DNA of 64,000 bases from a virus: the IMG/VR virus record IMGVR_UViG_3300014839_000005, positions 1 through 64,000 of that record, one strand, 5' to 3'. The translations under genes were made by a program, and so were the position numbers. How positions within the stretch are numbered: the stretch's first letter is position 1; each line of letters begins with the position of its first letter. Shown here piece by piece: positions 24,801 to 31,240 of the stretch. Under the pieces are notes generated by a model. The model had not been told where the DNA came from. It saw only the letters and a program-made list of their open reading frames with translations, and did not search any database.

Positions 24801-25072
24801 GCGACAAACTCTTTATAAAAAATTGGAAGATTCCCTTTAATACCACAGGCGAAACAATGATATTTACCAGTGGTAGAATCAATACTCATACTGGCATGTT
24901 TATCTCCGCCGGACGCATGAGCAGCAGAATTTACGCAGAAGAATGAAGTTCCTTTATCATATTGTACACCAAAATCTTTATAGATCTGGTGATATTTACC
25001 ACTACACTCCATATCAATTATACTGAAGAGATATTTATAATCTCCCTTGTCTATATTATACTTTCCTGGCAT
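21683..25072 (-). CDS. Primase fused to MCM-like helicase
   Basis: About 1129 residues. Residues about 40-80 form a CHC2-type zinc finger (FFCVN...H...CFACGIKG). A TOPRIM domain follows, with MEGEPDCYCAIGFG near 262 and IVTDADDSG near 308. The C-terminal half is an AAA+ ATPase with Walker A GQSRCGKT near 697, Walker B VVVIDEL near 760, and an MCM-like order of elements: a G-L-V segment after Walker A, DDL, MRARVRKIMLSN (sensor 1) and LARFDIAYIV. It would synthesise primers and unwind DNA at the phage fork. I chose the ATG at 25072 (AGGAGG upstream); an earlier start lacks a site. It is much longer than T7-type primase-helicases. Confidence 0.88.
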   Translation of the reverse strand: MPGKYNIDKGDYKYLFSIIDMECSGKYHQIYKDFGVQYDKGTSFFCVNSAAHASGGDKHASMSIDSTTGKYHCFACGIKGNLPIFYKEFVANGPMDRNDGSFTSWAIDCLHLERFLSLGKTEDDKRIKMEMKELYEKLNGEKVKETGQPYVMGQEVKDQVKKEAYIDQSINDGYVTTLMGRKDLRDYLEQARNIKEEHILKYRIGYNGQAFTFPMFSINGDLVNIKAYQPLAEDIRNKWTHPFPGNPSIPSPAMNFMHNKIYIMEGEPDCYCAIGFGLNAVTLGSAANVDVNKIFGPDVAKQLFTGKEIVIVTDADDSGVKASKSIAASVYPYAKQVKIINLDKSDINPYGLDPELMKDVEGKQKRAQKDFTDFMKLNGFNDTALKLFLELEINTKVYSENISRKQKQIFKVTLQEARLSRYYSDDGMIELDLIASVGDVDCSSFKYPHTVEARCKCMRDDNLCEAICSHCSIPDKPGFGEVDDMTFKFEKEYNSRDSFSIRIKEHDILGLIETTDDKKNIQKKRLLKIAERCNDVVLTDKGVNGLIHVRLVRDIAETADESAMRDAGASEIDMEAYMLEKDIYPNKSYRFKAVQTTAWNGQHAVLFCYTADPIATSIDTFVMNDETNDLLQIFKQKKDETIQQALDRRYEVFSNASGINSREDLFFLNDLVYFSPIEIDNKTILPAIKRGWVEVLIAGQSRCGKTVVSKFMHNHYKIGEFLGGSNAVSRTGLVGSIEYYRKKPTIKWGKFPMNDGGVVVIDELSIISEKDFDDLTYLRSEGLAELVKQKYGVMRARVRKIMLSNKRTYKNADYNSENASEGGIEMLKRLCGKDHILARFDIAYIVASDDVETFSSAYEQMSTEFTEYQCQTLIKWTYSRKPADVIFEDGFEDALNVAQERMLEKFHKSTQLVNQEMRAKLARLSISLASMLYSTLENDYNKIYVKNEYVMYMMDYLTKIYCGKNMYLDRYSDIQKKQENLGDMAVMINMLKYVDMNLFMQYSEFSVDDIKVIFAGVLSRVSNNKLCLVDGVTDDKIRGKPVNDLLPILVNLLLSRNCIVKVNNRKYQKTDKFNKWLSDRINDIGEGKHVDQSSILELESDEQNSEVDKKTKTPDPSNWAFRKEPVGEF

Positions 25073-25280
25073 TTTTAACCTCCTGATATAAAGGGTTTCC
25101 AAAAGCTATTGCACACACCATTTCTTCTTCTACCAATTTTGTAAATTCTGGTTGAATCTGGTTGAATGCGTTCCTGATGGATCGCTTTTGTCGGGAAGTT
25201 AAACTTTTAGGATATGTTAATCTGAATTTTGGTTTAACATTTTGTAACTTGTTAAATAACTGGTTGACTACAATATCCAT
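25056..25280 (-). CDS. Hypothetical protein, 74 aa
   Basis: Basic in the middle (SLTSRQKRSIRNAFN), acidic near the end. It overlaps the start of the primase-helicase gene by 17 bases, so the two are probably translationally coupled. No family recognised. Confidence 0.65.
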   Translation of the reverse strand: MDIVVNQLFNKLQNVKPKFRLTYPKSLTSRQKRSIRNAFNQIQPEFTKLVEEEMVCAIAFGNPLYQEVKNARKV

Positions 25281-25281
25281 A

Positions 25282-25545
25282 TTATATTTCCGATCTTGGC
25301 CTCACGGGAATGGCTTCCCTTGATTCAGCTGGTGCAGCTCCTTCGGCGGCAAGACGAACCTTCACATTCATTACTGGTTTAATTTCAACTCCACCATTTT
25401 TCTTTCTTGACACAGTGATAATAGTAACTGGTTTTCCCTCGATAATCATAGCTATCTCTTCCATACCACTGAATGATGTCATAGTATGAATTTGATACTT
25501 GATACCCGAATCCAACTGACCCTCAAACTTCAAGGACTCACTCAT
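25282..25545 (-). CDS. Hypothetical protein, 87 aa
   Basis: Beta-rich small protein (MSESLKFEGQLDSGIKY start) with an Ala/Pro/Arg-rich tail. It directly precedes gene 25056-25280 (one-base gap). AAGGAG-type ribosome-binding site. No family recognised. Confidence 0.65.
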   Translation of the reverse strand: MSESLKFEGQLDSGIKYQIHTMTSFSGMEEIAMIIEGKPVTIITVSRKKNGGVEIKPVMNVKVRLAAEGAAPAESREAIPVRPRSEI

Positions 25546-25683
25546 AACACACTCCTTTTAAGGTAAAAAAAATTTTGACGGTAACAAGTAAAATAACGTT
25601 TCCTGAGAAAAATGCAAGTACTTTTTACAAGATATTTTGACTAATACCACATCTAGTATTTCATTTAATTTAAATAAGATATG

Positions 25684-25725
25684 TTGTGGTGCTTGTTAGT
25701 AGTACAAGTAGTACAAGCACCACAA
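25684..25725. terminator. 13-bp stem-loop after gene 25729-25929
   Basis: TTGTGGTGCTTGT (25684-25696) pairs perfectly with 25713-25725. It begins 4 bases past the stop codon of gene 25729-25929. There is no clear T-tract on the minus strand, so it may end transcription with help or protect an RNA end. The rest of 25560-25683 is AT-rich with no gene seen. Confidence 0.5.
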
Positions 25726-25728
25726 TAT

Positions 25729-25929
25729 TTATCCGTTCAGATCTACGACTTCGATGGGAACGTCTTTTGACCTGACCGCCTTAGTTGCTTGTAAAATTAA
25801 TACTTCCCTTTTTCCAGCGTCACTGGAAATAAGGTAAGTTGCTAATTTCACAGCTTCATCGATGTCATCAAACAGCCTTTCTCTTGAAAGCTCCTCACGA
25901 CGATAAACTGCAAATGTTTTTTTAGCCAC
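25729..25929 (-). CDS. Hypothetical protein, 66 aa
   Basis: Small alpha/beta protein starting MAKKTFAVYRREEL with GGAGG upstream. No family recognised. Last gene before the stem-loop at 25684-25725. Confidence 0.65.
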   Translation of the reverse strand: MAKKTFAVYRREELSRERLFDDIDEAVKLATYLISSDAGKREVLILQATKAVRSKDVPIEVVDLNG

Positions 25930-25942
25930 ACTTCCTCCTTTG

Positions 25943-26248
25943 TTAAGTTAAATATACCATACCAGACAGATTTGGACGATTACTTCGATAACTGCCATTT
26001 CCTATATAACTTAGCCCATTATGAATGGGAAAATAAAATCTTACACAATCAAGTGTTTCTTTATTTAATTTATCCTCCTCGTTTAATTGATGAATTTCCC
26101 TTGGGACTTCTTCAGGAAATGCATAATCAATTGTACCGCAGAATAATTCAATTTCTAAAGAGGTACGAGGTTTCATACCTCCATGGAAATCGAGAAAGTA
26201 ATCGTTAAGAAATGTTTTTTTGAAATTAACCTTTCTATGCACATACAT
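25943..26248 (-). CDS. Hypothetical protein, 101 aa
   Basis: Basic N-terminus then a mixed alpha/beta sequence with many Phe/Tyr. Between gene 26258-27349 and gene 25729-25929 in one co-directional run. No family recognised. Confidence 0.6.
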   Translation of the reverse strand: MYVHRKVNFKKTFLNDYFLDFHGGMKPRTSLEIELFCGTIDYAFPEEVPREIHQLNEEDKLNKETLDCVRFYFPIHNGLSYIGNGSYRSNRPNLSGMVYLT

Positions 26249-26257
26249 ACATATTCC

Positions 26258-27349
26258 TTATTTTAGAACATAATCAATAATCATCTTGAGATTTTCCCCG
26301 AATCCAGAAATCTGTATTTCATTGAATAGATAATCTTGAACTGCGACAAATGAAGTGACTGCCGGTGATACAGTATTGTCATCATAAATACGCAAGTATC
26401 CCTTCCCTCTCCATGGAGGAATATGATCTCTGGTATATTTATCATGTATTGTTCGATAATATAATCTCCTCGATACAAGCGCATCAGGAGCACCTGGAAC
26501 TGGGGGACAAAACGTTAATTCAATAAAATCCTTATGCCATTCAGGGTCATCGCATCTTACATTCAGCTTATGCCTTGCAAGACAGGACGCAAGATACTTT
26601 GCTAATTTAAATCGCACAGTATCTGCGTCGCAATGATAAAGCTTAGTGTAACGTGCGTAGTAATATTCTCTTTGTTCAACTGGGATGACGCCTTTCCATC
26701 CCAATTCATTTAATTCCTGAAATGAAGGAAGAGAAATGTCGATTCCATTCTTATCTGAATCTTTAAGATAAGCTAAAATTTTTTGCATAATAATATCAGA
26801 ACAAGTATGAAAATCGACATTGGAACATAAATCACTTTCCCTGATTGGTTTAATAAAGTTGGTAAGACCGAGAATCGTAATCAGGCTTTCAAAGTCAACA
26901 ACGTACTTTTTACTGGCATCAACTGATCCAGGTTCATCTTCAAAAATATACCATCCACTCAAATCCTCAATCCTGATATTAATCGATATTCCTGGAGCGT
27001 AAACTTGAGATACTCGTTGTTGTAAACAATAAAGCATTTTTAATCCCATAATCTCCGCTATATCGATAGACTTTGTATTATCAGGTTTTTTACTTCCCCA
27101 TGGAATAAGAATGGCGATAGGTTTATTATTCTCTATCGCTCTTCTTAATACAGAACGAATAGCGACCAGGCTTTCTGGGTTTGGAGCCGGTCCAAATCTG
27201 ACATGATGTGTTCCAACTAATTCGCTAACCACTCCTTCTAATTTTTGATTGGAAGTAGTGGCGGCAGGGACAGGAAATGTCAGCATTAAAGCATCTTTAA
27301 TCAAACCGGCATAAACATCGTCATTTGGAATTGAAATATTAAAGGGCAT
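26258..27349 (-). CDS. Unknown enzyme-like protein, faint isonitrile-synthase (PvcA/DIT1) resemblance
   Basis: 363 residues. The stretch IAILIPWGSKKP near 78-89, then DIAEIMGLKMLYCL, then Y-A-P-G-I and I-x-I-R-I-E-D near 120-132 follows the order seen in PvcA/DIT1 isonitrile synthases (P-x-P-x-K-S, P-D-x-A-E, Y-x-P-G-A, D-G). The match is short and other glycosyl- or nucleotidyl-transfer folds are possible. It is grouped with an HD hydrolase and small genes. I would treat it as unknown. Confidence 0.35.
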   Translation of the reverse strand: MPFNISIPNDDVYAGLIKDALMLTFPVPAATTSNQKLEGVVSELVGTHHVRFGPAPNPESLVAIRSVLRRAIENNKPIAILIPWGSKKPDNTKSIDIAEIMGLKMLYCLQQRVSQVYAPGISINIRIEDLSGWYIFEDEPGSVDASKKYVVDFESLITILGLTNFIKPIRESDLCSNVDFHTCSDIIMQKILAYLKDSDKNGIDISLPSFQELNELGWKGVIPVEQREYYYARYTKLYHCDADTVRFKLAKYLASCLARHKLNVRCDDPEWHKDFIELTFCPPVPGAPDALVSRRLYYRTIHDKYTRDHIPPWRGKGYLRIYDDNTVSPAVTSFVAVQDYLFNEIQISGFGENLKMIIDYVLK

Positions 27350-27377
27350 TGTTTCAATCCTTTAGTTAAAGTTTGTT

Positions 27378-27602
27378 TTATTTTTTTGTCCAATCTGCAT
27401 CACCGTCTTTTTTCCAGTGAGTACAATTGGCTATCGCAACATTTAAAGCTTTACCATGCTTAGCAACTTTCATGTGTACGAGTTCTTCAATGGAATTGAT
27501 ATAATATTTATCTATTCCATCATATACATATCGCACACCATCAACTAAAAAACCAGCCTTTCCTTCGTGTGAAGTAAAACACAGTCTGATATGTTTATTC
27601 AT
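27378..27602 (-). CDS. Hypothetical protein, 74 aa
   Basis: Small protein (MNKHIRLCFTSHEGKAGF start) whose first codon overlaps the end of the HD-domain gene (ATGA type), so they are probably co-translated. No family recognised. Confidence 0.65.
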   Translation of the reverse strand: MNKHIRLCFTSHEGKAGFLVDGVRYVYDGIDKYYINSIEELVHMKVAKHGKALNVAIANCTHWKKDGDADWTKK

Positions 27603-28171
27603 ACCAGTTCCCCTCTATGATATTTATCAATTGCATCTTTTAACAATTGAATTTCTTTTACCCAAACACCGGAAGGTATTCTTTGAGGATTTGATCCCCT
27701 GATATTAAGGTCTGAAAATTGCAGGAGACGGTTAAACTTATTATCAATTTGATTGTCGAATTTAAATAAAAACTTTTGAACCATACTTTTCGTCCAGAGA
27801 CCTCCTACTGCTGGACGCATGTGGTTTTCGATAATAAACATAGTCTCATACATTTGTGAATAACTGATTTTTTTATTATCCGCCATTTCAGTTACAACTG
27901 GACTTGCTAAAGTTTTACTAATATCCGCATGACCAGGAAAGATAACAAGACCATTTTTCATTTTTCTCGTTAATGCTTTCCCAACATCATGTAGTGCCGC
28001 ACATATCAGCATCACTTTATCATGTGGACACATAATTCGTATCTGATCTATGACCGCTAAAATATGGTTATATACCGTTGAATAGCTTTGCCAACGTGAT
28101 GGAAGGTTATCAATCGATTTTAATTTTACCACCATTGGTAATTCAAGTAAATATTTTTCTAATTCCAACAT
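27599..28171 (-). CDS. HD-domain phosphohydrolase
   Basis: About 190 residues with YNHILAVID (first metal His near 33) and ALHDVGKA (the HD pair near 62), then PGHADIS (a third His) and a later Asp-containing helix, the order of metal-dependent HD hydrolases. The substrate is unknown; nucleotides, nucleotide signals or RNA ends are the usual ones. I chose the ATG at 28171 because GGAGG precedes it. First gene after the promoter at 28213-28248. Confidence 0.85.
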   Translation of the reverse strand: MLELEKYLLELPMVVKLKSIDNLPSRWQSYSTVYNHILAVIDQIRIMCPHDKVMLICAALHDVGKALTRKMKNGLVIFPGHADISKTLASPVVTEMADNKKISYSQMYETMFIIENHMRPAVGGLWTKSMVQKFLFKFDNQIDNKFNRLLQFSDLNIRGSNPQRIPSGVWVKEIQLLKDAIDKYHRGELV

Positions 28172-28212
28172 TTTATCCTCCATGATTTGAAATAAATGAA
28201 CGTTATTGTTCC

Positions 28213-28248
28213 TATAATTGTTATTCCAATAAAAAAGAATAAATAACT
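28213..28248 (-). promoter_or_regulatory. Promoter-like element upstream of the HD hydrolase operon
   Basis: TGTTAT (28219-28224), 18 bp, ATAACT (28243-28248); the -10 region on the minus strand reads ATTATA. It lies between the ncRNA terminator and the HD gene. Confidence 0.65.
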
Positions 28249-28274
28249 AAAAAAAATATCAAGTAATAGCTAAG

Positions 28275-28302
28275 AAAAAGGGTATCGCATTATCCCCTTT
28301 TT
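28275..28302 (-). terminator. Intrinsic terminator of the large structured RNA
   Basis: AAAAAGGGG/CCCTTTTT stem-loop read on the minus strand; the loop holds the 15-mer shared with 13285-13318. It marks the 3' end of the RNA that starts near 28940. Confidence 0.75.
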
Positions 28303-28940
28303 CGGTTCCAGTGGACATCCTCCTTTTAAGAGAATGTAAGCGAACCGGCGTATTAAACCGTTCACCAGATTGCGCTATAGCTGGTATCCTTTTGGGACTA
28401 GTCGCTATGTACATACCACGTTTAACCGTGGAAACGCTATATTATCGTTCTACACTCATTATGGAAAACTAGCTATATCCCCATAAATCATGTGCAAGAC
28501 AGTGACCTCTCTGGAAGATCTCCATCCAACCCCTTTCGGGACACTTCGCAAATTCTTTTGGAACTCGACGACAGAACGCCATCCGACAATATAGAGTTAG
28601 CTTTGTGACATTACTGCCACGTCCAAAGATACAGTTATTCTATATTCATATATCTTGCGATATACCAGAATATCCCTGTCTCCCGTACTAAGATAAGCTA
28701 CAATCCTTAGTTTCTACTATCTTGAGTTTTGGTTTAGCAACCAGCCTCTTAGATAATAGATGCGTTTTCACGCTGACAGATTTCCTCCCTGCTAAAGGAG
28801 ACTTCCTGTCTGTGCAATTCGAGTGTCAGGCCCCTCGAACCGAAGGTTCTTCACTCACACCTTTCCATATACATCTTACGATGCCTCACAGCCGGTAATG
28901 CATATGAGTTTTAATTCTCTGGAACGTAGAATAACATTGC
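28275..28940 (-). ncRNA. Large ornate non-coding RNA, about 660 nt
   Basis: No usable reading frame on either strand, yet dense in stems. Examples are AATATAGA/TCTATATT (about 28587 with 28640) enclosing CTTTG/CAAAG; ATATC/GATAT; CCACG/CGTGG; ACCAG/CTGGT; GAACC/GGTTC; TTCGAG/CTCGAA; and CTGACA/TGTCAG enclosing ACAGA/TCTGT and CTCC/GGAG. A promoter-like element (28945-28979) lies just upstream and an intrinsic terminator ends it, so it is its own transcription unit on the minus strand. Size, absence of ORFs and phage context recall the GOLLD/ROOL class of large phage RNAs, but I cannot verify membership. Base composition is more GC-rich than the flanking AT-rich spacers. Confidence 0.7.
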
Positions 28941-28944
28941 TGTC

Positions 28945-28979
28945 ATTATTGTTATTACTGATTTATTATTATAATAACA
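28945..28979 (-). promoter_or_regulatory. Promoter-like element of the large structured RNA
   Basis: TGTTAT (28950-28955), 18 bp, ATAACA (28974-28979), -10 AATAAT on the minus strand. Directly downstream of the terminator of the XRE regulator gene. Confidence 0.7.
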
Positions 28980-29006
28980 AAAAAAAGAGGCTTTTGTAAA
29001 AGCCCC
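28978..29006 (-). terminator. Intrinsic terminator of the XRE regulator gene
   Basis: GGCTTTT/AAAAGCC stem (28989-29004) followed by a T-tract of about eight on the minus strand, 17 bases past the stop codon. Confidence 0.8.
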
Positions 29007-29022
29007 TTTTTTATTATAAATC

Positions 29023-29511
29023 TTAAGCGCAAGATACAATTTCGTTAAAAATCAAATCCTTTTGCGCTAAGATTTCTTTCTTCGTGGCCTCTAAAGCGTT
29101 AATTGCTTGACGGTGTTCTTCAGCTTCAGCTTCAGTTTCTTCAATTTGCTTTTTAATAATTGCTGAAGCTTGGTTGACAAGGACCTTCGCTTCGTTAAGA
29201 AGTCTGATAGGGTCTCTTTTGCGAATCTTCACGGAAAGATCGCCATGAAATAATCGATCCTTTCCCCTGCCTCCTTGTTTTGCAACAATCACATCTGGAA
29301 TAAGTTTCTTTAAATCCAGATCAACGGTGAGAAGCGCATTGTACACGGCAGGAGAAACTATATCGTTGGTTTTATTCTCCAAAAGAGAAATTTGCGCACG
29401 TGACATACCAGTAGCGTCAGCAAGTTTTCCCTGATTCATACCTCTTTCTTCACGAAATTCACGAATTGCTGTTGAAACTCGTGAACGAACAAGTTCTGCA
29501 ATCTTTGGCAT
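29023..29511 (-). CDS. XRE-type helix-turn-helix regulator with coiled-coil tail
   Basis: About 162 residues. Residues 13-75 form an XRE/Cro HTH: RGMNQGKLADATGMSRAQIS covers the two helices, followed by LLENKTNDI. The C-terminal 60 residues are a long charged coiled coil, probably for oligomerisation. It is the only clear DNA-binding regulator here and is flanked by AGTTAT-N18-ATAAC elements on both sides, so it is a candidate for binding those inverted half-sites (inference). The ATG at 29511 has AAGGAG upstream. Confidence 0.85.
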   Translation of the reverse strand: MPKIAELVRSRVSTAIREFREERGMNQGKLADATGMSRAQISLLENKTNDIVSPAVYNALLTVDLDLKKLIPDVIVAKQGGRGKDRLFHGDLSVKIRKRDPIRLLNEAKVLVNQASAIIKKQIEETEAEAEEHRQAINALEATKKEILAQKDLIFNEIVSCA

Positions 29512-29562
29512 ATTCATCTCCTTTTTTTTGATGTAATGCTTTATTACATTACATATTTAATA

Positions 29563-29841
29563 TTAATCCTGGTAATTAAGATACATATTGATGGTACTTC
29601 GAAATCCGATAAGAACATCCCTATTTCTGATCATATTTCCATCAATAGTAACTTTTTCAAGTTTTGACCATTCATGAAAAGTTTCCAGTACCTGGCCGAT
29701 TTTTTGAGTGACAATAGCGGCATTTTTCCTTTCAATATCACTCATAATCATCTCAGGATTTGCTGCAATAGTTACTACTAGAGGCTCAACAACTGCTACC
29801 ATCATCATTAAAGCTTGACTCATTGTTTCTGAATTATTCAT
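29563..29841 (-). CDS. Hypothetical protein, 92 aa
   Basis: Begins with a Met-rich hydrophobic helix (QALMMMVAVVEPLVVTI), then an amphipathic part. Could be peripheral membrane. First gene after the promoter at 29888-29922 and upstream of the XRE regulator gene. No family recognised. Confidence 0.65.
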   Translation of the reverse strand: MNNSETMSQALMMMVAVVEPLVVTIAANPEMIMSDIERKNAAIVTQKIGQVLETFHEWSKLEKVTIDGNMIRNRDVLIGFRSTINMYLNYQD

Positions 29842-29887
29842 AAAAATTCCTTTGTTAATATTGTATAATGCGTTATTGCATCACACT

Positions 29888-29922
29888 ATTATAGTTATAC
29901 CATATAATGGTTGATAATAACT
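29888..29922 (-). promoter_or_regulatory. Promoter-like element upstream of gene 29563-29841
   Basis: AGTTAT (29893-29898), 18 bp, ATAACT (29917-29922), perfect TATAAT -10 on the minus strand; preceded directly by the T-tract of the terminator at 29923-29948. Confidence 0.75.
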
Positions 29923-29948
29923 AAAAAAAAGGGGGCCCTAAAGCCCCC
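29923..29948 (-). terminator. Intrinsic terminator of gene 29973-30107
   Basis: GGGGGC/GCCCCC stem (29931-29948) then eight T on the minus strand. A second hairpin (AATAATAG/CTATTATT, about 29949-29970) lies just before it. Confidence 0.8.
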
Positions 29949-29972
29949 AAATAATAGCGTCAGCTATTATTC

Positions 29973-30107
29973 TTACGCAGCAATTTTTTCATGCTTATGG
30001 TCATGACTTTTGCTTTTCTTCTGGGCCGCCATCACCTCGTCGTGTTGACGGGCTTTTCGTTCTTCGTCAGTTTCCGGCTGATACCGATGGGATCCGTCGC
30101 CACACAT
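29973..30107 (-). CDS. Small His/Lys-rich protein, 44 aa
   Basis: Starting at ATG 30107 with AGGAGG upstream the protein reads MCGDGSHRYQPETDEERKAR and ends His/Lys-rich (HDHKHEK). The longer frame to 30155 is excluded because the promoter at 30154-30188 would place the transcript start inside it. May bind metal through its His residues; function unknown. Confidence 0.6.
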   Translation of the reverse strand: MCGDGSHRYQPETDEERKARQHDEVMAAQKKSKSHDHKHEKIAA

Positions 30108-30153
30108 AGACAACCTCCTGAAAAAAGTGTTAATAGAATAGATTAAACTGTCC

Positions 30154-30188
30154 ATTATAGTTATTCCAAATAATAGAAATTAATAACA
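30154..30188 (-). promoter_or_regulatory. Promoter-like element upstream of gene 29973-30107
   Basis: AGTTAT (30159-30164), 18 bp, ATAACA (30183-30188), perfect TATAAT -10 on the minus strand. Confidence 0.75.
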
Positions 30189-30201
30189 CTTTTTTATATT
30201 T

Positions 30202-30237
30202 AACCAAAGGTTCATTTTGAACCTTTGGTTTTTTTTA
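30202..30237 (+). terminator. Strong stem-loop with T-tract on the plus strand
   Basis: AACCAAAGGTTC/GAACCTTTGGTT 12-bp stem followed by nine T on the plus strand. It abuts the 3' end of the minus-strand gene 30235-30444, so it either blocks antisense transcription or serves both directions. Confidence 0.6.
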
Positions 30238-30444
30238 AATACAAGTAGGTTCTTTTTCCTTCGGTTCAACGTAATAACGCAGTATTGCTTGAAGTAATAT
30301 AAATCCGCCAAGAAATACAATCCCGATAATGCCCACAATTAAGGCTATTTTATTTTTAGCCATAAACCTCATTAAAGGATCAAAGTCATCCTTAATGTTA
30401 TTCAATTGTTTAATTAACATTTTTTTAATTGATTTAATATTCAT
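30235..30444 (-). CDS. Small membrane protein, 69 aa
   Basis: Basic N-terminal 30 residues, one transmembrane helix (about 33-55, IALIVGIIGIVFLGGFILLQ), short charged tail. GGAG ribosome-binding site. Isolated gene between the AT-rich region and gene 29973-30107. Function unknown. Confidence 0.65.
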   Translation of the reverse strand: MNIKSIKKMLIKQLNNIKDDFDPLMRFMAKNKIALIVGIIGIVFLGGFILLQAILRYYVEPKEKEPTCI

Positions 30445-31042
30445 AATTTTCTCCAGATTTAAGTGACTTACAACGATTTTGACTCAAAAAAAATTTCTCC
30501 AAATTTTAAACGATTAAGTTTACATAATATTTTATTAAACGCTTAAACTCAATAAGACCCCTTTCATTGATGAAAAATGTAATTTACAAAATGATAGTAA
30601 AAATTTAACGTTAAGTAGAATTCAGTCACTATATTAAAAACCTATTCTTTTTTCTATCTTAATACAAAATATTCTTTTTTTAACAGAAAATTGAATAGTG
30701 ATTGGAGAAAAATATTCTCATTTGTCAAATTTTTAACATGGGTATAACTTAAGTTATGATATGGGTTTAGAAACTTGGCTCGATTTTTGCTTAATTTATA
30801 TTATATATATATATAATAATATAATAATAGTATAGATAGATATATATATATGATATATAACATTAAGAACGTCCAACTGGTCTACATTCTCTCTTTTTTT
30901 TTGTTTGTGAATGTAGTTGATTTATGCTTAGTTTTTGCCCTCTTTTTATTCAGTGTGTGTGCGGGAGAGAGAGAGACATTATGTTGGAGGTGTCGCCGAG
31001 TTGGACGTTACCTAAAGCTTTAATCTTGAATTGTAAGTCATT
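30445..31042. other. AT-rich gene-free region, possible origin
   Basis: About 600 bp without a convincing gene. It holds a 14-bp perfect palindrome (ATAACTT/AAGTTAT, 30744-30757), an (AT)n-rich tract at about 30795-30862, and a long-range 11-bp stem AACGTCCAACT (30868-30878) with AGTTGGACGTT (30999-31009) that encloses CTACATTC/GAATGTAG. The AT tract could be a DNA-unwinding element; the 142-nt stem region could be an RNA. Neither is proven. Confidence 0.4.
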
Positions 31043-31068
31043 AAAAAAAACCATACGTTATTGTATGG
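31043..31068 (-). terminator. Intrinsic terminator downstream of the 12-codon ORF
   Basis: CCATAC/GTATGG hairpin (31051-31068) with eight T after it on the minus strand. Confidence 0.8.
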
Positions 31069-31127
31069 TTATGAAAATTATTAATTCAATAAATAGTGTT
31101 ATTGCTATTTTTGAAGATTGACTTGTT

Positions 31128-31166
31128 TTAGAAAAAAATAATCGCCATCATGATTTGGAAAATCAT
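31128..31166 (-). CDS. 12-residue hydrophobic peptide
   Basis: ATG 31166 to TAA 31128 encodes MIFQIMMAIIFF, with AGGAGG placed 8 bases upstream. It lies alone between the promoter at 31206-31240 and the terminator at 31043-31068. It could be a leader peptide, a toxin-like micropeptide or chance. Confidence 0.3.
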   Translation of the reverse strand: MIFQIMMAIIFF

Positions 31167-31205
31167 GATAACCACCTCCTCTCAATCAAAGGAGATAAAC
31201 TGTAC

Positions 31206-31240
31206 AATATAGTTATTCCTTAAAAACTGAGGAAATAACT
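31206..31240 (-). promoter_or_regulatory. Promoter-like element at the end of gene 31239-31727
   Basis: AGTTAT (31211-31216), 18 bp, ATAACT (31235-31240), TATATT -10 on the minus strand. It reads into the short unit that ends at 31043. Confidence 0.7.

Noticed and set aside
30924-31121. 65-codon plus-strand frame in the AT-rich region
   Set aside because: Overlaps the long-range stem and the minus-strand terminator, has no ribosome-binding site.
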